Shown here piece by piece: positions 57,609 to 64,000 of a stretch of 64,000 nt of DNA; within the stretch, counting starts at the first letter, position 1; the number at the start of each line of letters is the position of its first letter. Source of the stretch: Histidinibacterium aquaticum. GTDB taxonomy: Bacteria; Pseudomonadota; Alphaproteobacteria; Rhodobacterales; Rhodobacteraceae. Under the pieces are notes generated by a model that saw only the letters and a list, made by a program, of their open reading frames with translations, was not told the origin of the DNA and searched no databases. The position numbers and the translations under genes are program-made. The stretch covers positions 62,001-126,000 of the forward strand of contig NZ_VYQE01000003.1 of the NCBI RefSeq assembly GCF_008710275.1, read 5' to 3'.

Positions 57609-59162
57609 ATGAGCGCCCTGGGCTGGATCATTCTCATCCTGGTCGTCGCCGCCGCGGCGATCGCACTCGCCGCGTGGTTCTACGAACGCGCGACCAACGA
57701 GGTGGCGCTCGTGCGCACCGGGGTCGGCGGCCGCAAGGTCGTGGCCGACGGAGGCGTCCTCGCCCTGCCCTTCTTCCACGAGATCTCCCGCGTGAACATG
57801 CAGACCATCCGGATGCACGTCTCGCGCTCGGGCGACAGCTCGCTCATCACCCGGGACCGGCTGCGGATCGACGTGGGCGCCGAGTTCTACGCCTCCGTCA
57901 TCCCCGAGCCCGACGCCATCACCCGCGCCTCGCAGACGCTGGGACGCCGGACCTTCCAGCCCGACCAGCTCAAGGACCTGATCGACGGGATGATGATCGA
58001 CGCCCTGCGCTCGGTCGCCGCCCAGATGACCATGGACGAGCTGCACGAGAACCGCTCGGAGTTCGTCCGCGAGGTCCGCGAGGCCCTGACCGACACGCTC
58101 TCGCGCTACGGCTTGCAGCTCGACAGCGTTTCGCTCACGGCCCTCGACCAGACGCCGTTCCACGCGCTCGACGAGAACAACGCCTTCAACGCTGTCGGCA
58201 TGCGCAAGCTCGCCGAGGTCATCGCCAAGTCGAAGAAGGAACGCGCCGAGATCGAGGGCGAAAGCCAGGTCGCCGTCCGCCGGGCCGAGGTCGAGAGCAA
58301 CCGCCGCAAGCTCGACATCGAACTCGAGCAGCGCCGCGCCGAGATCGCCCAGACCCAGGAGATCGAGCTGCTGCTCGCCTCGCAGCTCACCGAGGTCGCC
58401 CGCCGCAAGGCGGAGGCCGAACAGGAGGCGGCCCAGGCCCGCATCCGCATGGAACAGCAGATCCAGTCGGCCAACATCGAGCGCGAGCTCGCGATCAAGG
58501 AGGCCGAGATCGCCCAGCTCCGCGCGCTGGAGATCGCCGAGCAGGAGAAGACCATCCAGACCTCCGCCAAGAGCCAGGAGGAAACGAAGGCGAAGGCCGA
58601 GGCGACCTCCGCCCGCGCCGCCCTGGTGCAGGCCGAGGAAGAGCTCCAGACGCTCCGTCAGATGGCCGAGGCCGACCGCCGCAAGCGCCTCGCGCTGCTC
58701 GCCGCCGAACAGGACGCCGAGGCCGAGGCCACCCGCGCCGGGCGCAAGGCCAAGTCCGACCAGGAGGTCGCCAAGATCCAGAGCACGATCAAGCGCGAGG
58801 CCGCGGAGACCCGCAAGCTCGAGCGCCTCGCCGAGGCCGAGGCCGAGGGCGCGCGCATCGCCGCCGAGAACACCCGCTCCGAGGCGCTGGTCTCCATGGA
58901 GCTGGAAAAGGCCCGCCTCGCCGCCCTGCCCGCCATCGTGGGCGAGATGGTCAAGCCCGCCGAGAAGATCAGCGGCATCTCGATCAACCACATCTCCGGC
59001 CTCGACCGCGGCGGCTCGTCCGGCGAGCGCCCGAGCTCCCCGGTCGATCAGACGGTCAACGCGATCCTAGACATGGCCGTGAGCCTGCCGGCCATGAAAC
59101 GGCTAGGCGACAGCGTCGGCGTGAACCTCGAGGACGTGGTCTCCAACGGCAAGAAGGACTAG
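57609..59162 (+). CDS. SPFH/flotillin-like membrane protein (YqiK type)
   Basis: The 517-residue protein has an N-terminal membrane segment (about 4-24), an SPFH/band-7 domain (about 28-215, NEVALVRTGVGGRKVVADGG to ALDQTPFHALDENNAFN) and a very long charged helical region (about 220-460) rich in Glu/Ala/Arg, predicted coiled coil. A short hydrophobic C-terminal part follows (NAILDMAVSLPAMKRL). Such proteins form membrane microdomain scaffolds. GGAGG lies eight bases before ATG 57609; the longer upstream frame is not coding. It appears monocistronic, ending on a clear terminator. No NfeD-like or YqiJ partner is next to it. Confidence 0.85.
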   Translation: MSALGWIILILVVAAAAIALAAWFYERATNEVALVRTGVGGRKVVADGGVLALPFFHEISRVNMQTIRMHVSRSGDSSLITRDRLRIDVGAEFYASVIPEPDAITRASQTLGRRTFQPDQLKDLIDGMMIDALRSVAAQMTMDELHENRSEFVREVREALTDTLSRYGLQLDSVSLTALDQTPFHALDENNAFNAVGMRKLAEVIAKSKKERAEIEGESQVAVRRAEVESNRRKLDIELEQRRAEIAQTQEIELLLASQLTEVARRKAEAEQEAAQARIRMEQQIQSANIERELAIKEAEIAQLRALEIAEQEKTIQTSAKSQEETKAKAEATSARAALVQAEEELQTLRQMAEADRRKRLALLAAEQDAEAEATRAGRKAKSDQEVAKIQSTIKREAAETRKLERLAEAEAEGARIAAENTRSEALVSMELEKARLAALPAIVGEMVKPAEKISGISINHISGLDRGGSSGERPSSPVDQTVNAILDMAVSLPAMKRLGDSVGVNLEDVVSNGKKD

Positions 59163-59200
59163 GCGCCCCTGCCGCGATAATTACGTCATTTCAAAAAGAT

Positions 59201-59233
59201 AAGGGGGCGTCCAAATTTGGACGCCCCCTTTTT
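59201..59233. terminator. Bidirectional rho-independent terminator
   Basis: A perfect 30-base palindrome (59201-59230, half-site AAGGGGGCGTCCAAA) is followed by TTTTT on the plus strand and by a T-rich TTATCTTTTT on the minus strand. It lies between the convergent SPFH gene and MetE-family gene and should end both transcripts. Confidence 0.92.
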
Positions 59234-59255
59234 CGTATCCCGGAGGGAGCCGTCC

Positions 59256-60371
59256 TCAGACCGTGCCCCAGATCTCCTCGGCGGTCTTCACCACCAGCTC
59301 CAGCTTGCGCTTCTGATCGTCCTCGGTGACCTCGTTGCCCTCCTCGGTCGAGGAGAACCCGCACTGCGGCGCGATCCCGAGCTGGTCGAGATCGACGTAC
59401 TGCGAGGCCTCGTCGAAGAGCCGCTTGAGCTGGTCCATCGACTCCAGCTCCGGCGTCTTCGTGGTGATGAAGCCCGGCATGACCCGCTGCTTGCCCTTCG
59501 GCAGCAGACGCAGCGGCTCCAGCCCGCCGGCGCGGTCGGTGTCGTACTCCATGAAGAAGACGTCGATGCCGGTGGAGAAGATCGCCTCCGCCGCCGGATC
59601 GTAGCCGCCCGAAGCCACGAAGGTGGAGCGGAAGTTGCCCCGGCACATGTGCATGCCGATGGTCATGTCCTCCGGCCGGTCCGCGATCGCCTCGCGCATC
59701 ATCCGGGCGTATTCGCCGATCAGCCAGTCCGGATCGGTGCCCTTCTCCTTCCACTCCTCGCGGATCTTCGGGTCGCAGAGGTAGGCGTAGAAGATGTCGT
59801 CCATCTGCAGGTACCGGCAGCCCGCGTCGTAGAAGGCATGGACGGCCTTGCGGTAGGTCTTGATCAGGTCGTCGAAGTAGGTGCCGATGTCCTCGCGGTA
59901 GGCCTCGACATGCGTGTTCGCGGGGTCGAGCCGGTAGTGGCAGCAGCTCGGGCCCGGGATCGAGATCTTCGGCGTGACCTTGGTGGTCTCGGCCAGGAAC
60001 TTGTAGTGGCCGAGCATCGGGTGATCCTCGGGAAAGTCGATCGGCTCGCTGACCACCAGGGCCTTGGGCTTCGTGGTCACGCCGGTGAACTGGAGACCGG
60101 AGCCCTCCTGCTCCACGATGTCCATGCCCTTGAGCATGCCCATGAAGTCGTAATGCCACCAGGACCGGCGCTGCTCGCCATCGGTGACGACCGGAAGGCC
60201 CACGCCCTCCTGCATGGCGACGAGATCACGGATCGCGGCGTCCTCGGCGGCGGCGAGTTCCTCGGCCCCGATCGACTTTTCCTCGTAGAACTTGCGGCGG
60301 GCTTCCTTCACGCCCTGCGGGCGCAGCAGGCTGCCGACGTGATCGGCGCGGAACGGGGGGGATTGAGTCAT
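59256..60371 (-). CDS. Short MetE-family methyltransferase (YxjG/core-MetE-like)
   Basis: The 371-residue protein corresponds to the catalytic C-terminal half of cobalamin-independent methionine synthase. It opens with PFRADHVGSLLRP and keeps likely zinc ligands in IGMHMCRGN (His, Cys) and QCGFSS (Cys), with Asp in MDDIFYAYL. It lacks the N-terminal MetE domain that helps bind folate. AGGAGG is six bases before ATG 60371. Relatives include YxjG/YxjH, MesD-type methionine synthases and epoxyalkane:CoM transferase. Methyl transfer to a thiol is likely, but the donor is unknown. The window's LigM-like enzyme would produce 5-methyl-THF, a possible source. Confidence 0.8.
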   Translation of the reverse strand: MTQSPPFRADHVGSLLRPQGVKEARRKFYEEKSIGAEELAAAEDAAIRDLVAMQEGVGLPVVTDGEQRRSWWHYDFMGMLKGMDIVEQEGSGLQFTGVTTKPKALVVSEPIDFPEDHPMLGHYKFLAETTKVTPKISIPGPSCCHYRLDPANTHVEAYREDIGTYFDDLIKTYRKAVHAFYDAGCRYLQMDDIFYAYLCDPKIREEWKEKGTDPDWLIGEYARMMREAIADRPEDMTIGMHMCRGNFRSTFVASGGYDPAAEAIFSTGIDVFFMEYDTDRAGGLEPLRLLPKGKQRVMPGFITTKTPELESMDQLKRLFDEASQYVDLDQLGIAPQCGFSSTEEGNEVTEDDQKRKLELVVKTAEEIWGTV

Positions 60372-60516
60372 GGAAGTCCTCCTGTTTGCGCCCTCTCTTC
60401 CGCCGAAACGCGCGCGGGTTCAAGGCGGCGGCCCACCCTGACGCGCCATCCACCACTTAGGAAATTCTTCACCCGATGCGCCTACCCATTGGCAAAGCAA
60501 GCGAAGGGATATGCGC

Positions 60517-61614
60517 ATGAACATGGTCTCACCGCCCCCGACGGGCCTCGCCGGCAGCAGCGTCGTGGTGACCGGCGGCGTGGGTTCGGTCGGCCGGCAC
60601 ATCGTCCGCCACCTCCTCGCCGGTGGCGCCCGCCGGGTCCGGATCCTCGACAACGACGAGGGCGCCCTCTTCGAGATGGAGCAGGAGCTGCGCGACGATC
60701 CGCGGGCGGAGGTCTATCTTTGCGACGTCACCGATGCGCGCGAAATGCGGCGCACCTTCGCGGGGATGGACTACGGCTTTCACCTCGCCGCGCTGAAACA
60801 CGTCCCCTCCTGCGAGCGGAGCCCCTTCGCCGCCCTGCGCACCAATATCGACGGGGCGGAGATGGTCGGCCGCACGGCGATGGAGGCGGGCCTGAAGAAG
60901 GTCGTCTTCACCTCGTCCGACAAGGCGGTGAACCCGACCAACGTCATGGGCACGTCGAAGCTGCTGGGCGAGCGGCTCTTCACCGCAATGGACGCCCTGC
61001 CCGGCCCCGGCGCCCGAACCGTCTTCGCCAGCACCCGCTTCGGCAACGTGCTGGGCTCCAGCGGGTCTGTGCTGCCGCTCTTCTGCGACCAGATCGCCCG
61101 CGGCGGTCCGGTGACCCTGACCGACGCCCGGATGACGCGCTTCGTCATGACCATGGACGAGGCCGCGGGCCTCGTGATCGAGAGCCTGGGTCACGCCCTG
61201 GGCGGCGAGATCTTCGTGACCAAGATGCCGGTCCTGCGCATCGCCGACCTCGCCCGCGTGATGATCCGCATGCTCGCACCCCTCCACGGCTACAAGCCGA
61301 CGGAGATCGAGCTGCGCGAGACCGGCCCCCGCCCGGGCGAGAAGCTCTACGAGGAACTCAGCACCGAGGAGGAGGCCGAGCGGCTCTGCGAGGCCGGCGA
61401 CTTCCTCATCGTGGTGCCGCCGGGCCGCGCCACCGCGCCAGAGGCGGTGGACTGGCCGGGCCTCGACGCCGTGCCGACCCGCCGGGTCTACCACTCCAGC
61501 CGGGAGACGCCTCTTTCCGAGGCCGGGATCGAGGAGATGCTCCTGCGCCCCGGCGTCCTCCCCGAAGACCTGCGCGCGGGCCTCGCCGCGCCCTCCAGAC
61601 TGGCGGTGGCGTGA
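60517..61614 (+). CDS. CapD/FlaA1-like nucleotide-sugar epimerase/dehydratase
   Basis: The 365-residue extended short-chain dehydrogenase has the Rossmann motif VVVTGGVGSVGRHI, the CapD-type HLAALKHVPSCERSP and TNIDG segments, Ser/Thr in TSSDKAVNPTNVMG and a catalytic motif with TSKLLGE where Tyr is usually Met (MGTSK), as in PseB/FlaA1-type enzymes. The active part is present without the membrane domain of WbpM. Preferred start is ATG 60517, seven bases after GAAGGGA; ATG 60511 is too close. It overlaps the next gene by one base, so both likely act in one sugar-nucleotide pathway, for example C4/C6 dehydration or epimerisation of a UDP sugar. Confidence 0.85.
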   Translation: MNMVSPPPTGLAGSSVVVTGGVGSVGRHIVRHLLAGGARRVRILDNDEGALFEMEQELRDDPRAEVYLCDVTDAREMRRTFAGMDYGFHLAALKHVPSCERSPFAALRTNIDGAEMVGRTAMEAGLKKVVFTSSDKAVNPTNVMGTSKLLGERLFTAMDALPGPGARTVFASTRFGNVLGSSGSVLPLFCDQIARGGPVTLTDARMTRFVMTMDEAAGLVIESLGHALGGEIFVTKMPVLRIADLARVMIRMLAPLHGYKPTEIELRETGPRPGEKLYEELSTEEEAERLCEAGDFLIVVPPGRATAPEAVDWPGLDAVPTRRVYHSSRETPLSEAGIEEMLLRPGVLPEDLRAGLAAPSRLAVA

Positions 61615-62816
61615 TGCGGGTCCTGATCCTCGGCGGCGACGGCTACATCGGCTGGCCCACCGCGATGCACCTCTCCGCGGCTGGCCACGAGGTCACGGTC
61701 GCCGACAATTACCTCCGCCGCCGCCTCATGCTGCAGACCGACAACGAGGCGCTCTTTCCCGTCCCCACGCTCGACGAGCGCGCGCGCCTCTGGGAGGCGC
61801 ACTCCGGTCACCGCGTCGAGGTGCGCATCGGCGACCTGCAGGACTGGTCCGTCATGGCCGCGCTCTTCGAGGAGGTCCGGCCCGACACCGTGATCCACTA
61901 CGCCGAACAGCCCTCGGCCCCCTACTCGATGATCGACCGCGCCTCGGCGGACCTCACGCTGAAGAACAACCTCGGCGTCACCTTCAACGTGATCCATGCC
62001 ATGCGAGAGTTCGCCCCCGACGCGCACCTCGTAAAGCTCGGGACCATGGGCGAATACGGCACGCCGAACATCGATATCGAGGAAGGCTGGATCGAGATCG
62101 AGCACAAGGGCCGCAGCGACCGCTTCCTCTTCCCCCGCGCCGCGGGCTCTCTCTACCACACGACCAAGGTGCTCGATACGGATCTGCTGTGGTTCTACGT
62201 CCGCGCCTGGGGCCTGCGGGTCACCGACCTGATGCAGGGTCCGGTCTACGGGCTGGAGACCGAGGAGAACGCGGGCGAGCCGAGGCTCTACTCCTTCCTC
62301 AATTACGACGAGGTCTTCGGCACGGTCCTCAACCGTTTCATGGTGCAGGCCGTGGCGGGCTACCCGCTCACCGTCTACGGCAAGGGCGGCCAGACCCGCG
62401 GCTACCTGCACATGCGCGACGCCCTGCAATGCGTCCGCCTCGCCGTCGAGACCCCGGCGGCCGGGGGAGAGCTGCGCGTCTTCAACCAGTTCGTGGAGAC
62501 CTTCTCGGTCAACGATCTCGCCGAGCGGGTCCGGGCCTCGGGCGCCCGCCTGGGGCTCGACGTCGGAGTCCGCACCCTCCCCAATCCGCGCAAGGAGATG
62601 GAGGAGCACTACTACAATCCGGCCCACACCGGGCTGCTGGAGCTCGGCCTGCATCCCACGCCCCTGACCGGCGAGGAAATGGACCGGATGATGAAGGTGG
62701 TCCGGACCTACCGCGACCGCATCGAGCCCGACCGCATCTTCCGAGGCGTCTCCTGGACGGGAAGCGCACCCTCCGCCGGCGCCGAGGACCGGCAGCAGGG
62801 CCGCCCCGCCGCCTGA
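61614..62816 (+). CDS. sqdB: UDP-sulfoquinovose synthase-like protein (SQD1/SqdB family)
   Basis: The 400-residue SDR-type enzyme tracks plant SQD1 along its length: ILGGDGYIGWPTAMHLS, EQPSAPYSMIDR, VKLGTMGEYGTPNIDIEEGW (catalytic Thr region), SLYHTTKVLDTD with Tyr-x3-Lys, and LTVYGKGGQTRGYLHMRDA. SQD1 makes UDP-sulfoquinovose from UDP-glucose and sulfite. Here it is coupled to a CapD-like gene and a glycosyltransferase patch rather than sqdA/C/D, so the sulfo-sugar may enter a surface glycan as well as, or instead of, sulfolipid. A sulfonate-free relative cannot be excluded. Confidence 0.85.
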   Translation: MRVLILGGDGYIGWPTAMHLSAAGHEVTVADNYLRRRLMLQTDNEALFPVPTLDERARLWEAHSGHRVEVRIGDLQDWSVMAALFEEVRPDTVIHYAEQPSAPYSMIDRASADLTLKNNLGVTFNVIHAMREFAPDAHLVKLGTMGEYGTPNIDIEEGWIEIEHKGRSDRFLFPRAAGSLYHTTKVLDTDLLWFYVRAWGLRVTDLMQGPVYGLETEENAGEPRLYSFLNYDEVFGTVLNRFMVQAVAGYPLTVYGKGGQTRGYLHMRDALQCVRLAVETPAAGGELRVFNQFVETFSVNDLAERVRASGARLGLDVGVRTLPNPRKEMEEHYYNPAHTGLLELGLHPTPLTGEEMDRMMKVVRTYRDRIEPDRIFRGVSWTGSAPSAGAEDRQQGRPAA

Positions 62817-63092
62817 CCGGCGAACGGCGAAGCTGACGCCGCCCTCGGAGGGCCGCGCGGGCGCGAATGCCCCGACGGAGGCCGGTGCATTCCCTTCCAG
62901 CACTGCACTCCGGTCCGGGTTGCATCGGGCCGGAGGACTGCCACGTCTTGCCGGCGATGCGCCCTCCCCACCTCAATTCCCTCAAGAGGGAGTTGCCGAT
63001 TCAGAGCGGGGGCCCGCACTCTCGCTCGAAACTGCCCAATGACGCTGAGGCCGTCCGGATCCTGCCAGCGGCCTCTGCCAGCCAAGAGCCGC
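62817..63092. other. Gene-free gap between sqdB-like gene and coiled-coil gene
   Basis: This 276-base convergent gap holds no convincing reading frame. A GC hairpin near 62908-62937 (arms CTCCGGTCCG / CGGGCCGGAG, one mismatch) follows the rightward operon and may help end it; no T-run is seen. Confidence 0.4.
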
Positions 63093-63482
63093 TCAGCGGC
63101 GACGGCGCGGACTCAGGAGGCCGAACGTCAGCAGGTGAACCACCCGCGAGACCGCCTCTCCCGCCCGCCAGCGGCGTGAGGTCAGCAGCTCTTCCACCTG
63201 ACGTTCCAAGTCCCGGACCCTCGCCCTTTCACGCTTGAGCGCCTTCTCCGCCTCGCCGGACGCGCGGTCGGCCCTGAGCCGGTGCTCGTTGCGCTCGGCG
63301 GTGAGGGCCGGAAGCCGGGCGTCGAGGTCGCTCAGCAGCATCCGCAGCCGCGCGATCTCCGCGACGTCGCGGTCGCGCGCCGCGGCCAGCGCGGCGAAAT
63401 CCTCCCGGGCCGGGTCGGGTCCGGCAAGAGGGTTCCCGGTCTCCTGGATGAGATGCAGGTCGCGCGGTTCGAGGATGGTCAT
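63093..63482 (-). CDS. Small coiled-coil protein of the polysaccharide region
   Basis: The 129-residue product has no recognised catalytic motif. Residues ~30-100 are charged helical heptads (DVAEIARLRMLLSDLDARL, then repeated Glu/Arg/Ala), predicted to form a coiled coil. The C-terminus SRRWRAGEAVSRVVHLLTFG plus a basic PRRRR tail resembles the SRSWR-type ends found on coiled-coil-bearing glycosyltransferases. ATG 63482 has GGAG nine bases upstream. It sits 52 bases after the truncated glycosyltransferase gene on the same strand. It may be a chain-length ruler or scaffold; this is a guess from shape only. Confidence 0.6.
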   Translation of the reverse strand: MTILEPRDLHLIQETGNPLAGPDPAREDFAALAAARDRDVAEIARLRMLLSDLDARLPALTAERNEHRLRADRASGEAEKALKRERARVRDLERQVEELLTSRRWRAGEAVSRVVHLLTFGLLSPRRRR

Positions 63483-63534
63483 CGGCTGGCTCTCCGCTCC
63501 GTCGTGTCTGTCGGCTTCCGCGGCCCGGGTCCGG

Positions 63535-64000
63535 TCATCCGCCCTGCGCCAGAATCTCGAGGTGATCGCGCTCGAAGCGGAACGAGGGCGTTCCTTGTGT
63601 CCAGGACAGCGGCACGCGGCCCGAGACGAGCGACTCTTGCAAATCGGGATCGAGCCTGGCGCGGAAGGCGCGGGCCGGTATCCCGTCGGGCAGGCGATCG
63701 AGCGCCTCGGCTGCAATCCGTCGAAAGGGCTCGAAGGACCAATCCACCTCCCGCGCGACGCGGGTGTGATGCGTAATGTTGCCGGTGCTGAACCGCTCCC
63801 AGAGCCCCGGCGTCTTGATATTCTCGAGCCAGCCCTCGGGCCGGTCGATCACCCAGATCGGGAGGCCGGCGCGGCGCGCCATGAGGCTGAACTGCAGGTC
63901 GACCATGACCTCGTCCGGGAAATCCGCCGCCCGGCACGGAAGTCTTCGCTGGTCGAAGGCGAAGGTCCCGCTCCCGGCGAGGCAGGCGAGCTGGACGCGC
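63535..64000 (-). CDS. Glycosyltransferase-like protein, C-terminal part (5' end beyond window)
   Basis: About 155 codons are visible, entering from the right edge. The segment GSGTFAFDQRRLPCRAADF followed by VMVDLQFSLMARRAGLPIWV fits the C-terminal half of GT2-like enzymes, where the D-x-G-T-x-A-F and M-x-D-x-x-F elements shape the acceptor site. The end SWTQGTPSFRFERDHLEIL is unremarkable. The internal Met at 63906 is not the gene start because homology continues upstream of it. It lies just upstream of the coiled-coil gene and close to the CapD/SqdB pair. Confidence 0.65.
   Translation of the reverse strand, partial: RVQLACLAGSGTFAFDQRRLPCRAADFPDEVMVDLQFSLMARRAGLPIWVIDRPEGWLENIKTPGLWERFSTGNITHHTRVAREVDWSFEPFRRIAAEALDRLPDGIPARAFRARLDPDLQESLVSGRVPLSWTQGTPSFRFERDHLEILAQGG

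Noticed and set aside
62908-62937. Rho-independent terminator after the sqdB-like gene
   Set aside because: The stem has a mismatch, lies about 90 bases after the stop and has no T-run; reported only as part of the gap.

Overview
The window comes from a GC-rich alphaproteobacterium, most likely a member of the Rhodobacterales (Roseobacter/Rhodobacteraceae group). This rests on codon and base composition, two sets of TRAP transporter genes, a pca cluster with pobA, LigM-type aromatic demethylation, TTAA-N7-TTAA (CtrA-like) sites, and intergenic hairpin elements of a style I associate with that group. I see no rRNA, tRNA, CRISPR array, transposase, integrase or phage gene. Genes are packed tightly, many with ATGA/GTGA start-stop overlaps, and no gene-free stretch exceeds 300 bases.

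Region 1 (1-10164) is a surface-polysaccharide locus: a Wzz/GumC-like chain-length protein cut by the window edge, two GT4 glycosyltransferases, two PAPS-type sulfotransferases, a polytopic polymerase-like protein, a flippase and a right-handed beta-helix protein. Two CtrA-box-like sites flank the beta-helix gene. Region 2 (10341-23976) is one leftward six-gene operon, glgE-treS/maltokinase-glgB-glgX-treZ-treY. It combines the GlgE route (trehalose to maltose-1-phosphate to branched alpha-glucan) with debranching and the TreYZ route back to trehalose, so it can act as a closed glucan-trehalose cycle.

Region 3 (24147-57421) is a catabolic island for lignin-type aromatics. A leftward array gntR-ligM-dctPQM-purU-pcaCHGB-pobA joins tetrahydrofolate-dependent O-demethylation of vanillate-type acids, TRAP uptake, one-carbon handling and protocatechuate ortho-cleavage. 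A divergent pair of operons then encodes a hydroxycinnamate-type module: CoA ligase, SDR and acyl-CoA dehydrogenase leftward; crotonase, MarR regulator, amidohydrolase-fold protein and a second TRAP system rightward. It looks like a beta-oxidative side-chain removal route. A leftward araC-galB-(XylE-type extradiol dioxygenase)-galC-galD set covers a gallate/4-oxalomesaconate lower pathway. A rightward operon has a Liv-type ABC importer flanked on both sides by aldehyde dehydrogenases. Together these could take cinnamates, aromatic aldehydes, 4-hydroxybenzoate, vanillate and syringate/gallate-type compounds to the two ring-cleavage routes.

Region 4 (57609-64000) holds an SPFH/flotillin-like protein, a short MetE-family protein ending on a shared bidirectional terminator, then a second polysaccharide patch: a CapD/FlaA1-like epimerase, an SQD1-like UDP-sulfoquinovose synthase, a small coiled-coil protein and a truncated glycosyltransferase.

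The most unusual points are: the XylE-type dioxygenase sitting where a LigB-type gallate dioxygenase would be expected, with Tyr at the usual catalytic His; the coupling of LigM, PurU and pca genes in one array behind twin GntR operators; a long Pro/Ala-rich tail on the LivF-like ATPase; an array of perfect palindromes in the gal operon; and several genes for sulfated or sulfonated sugars.
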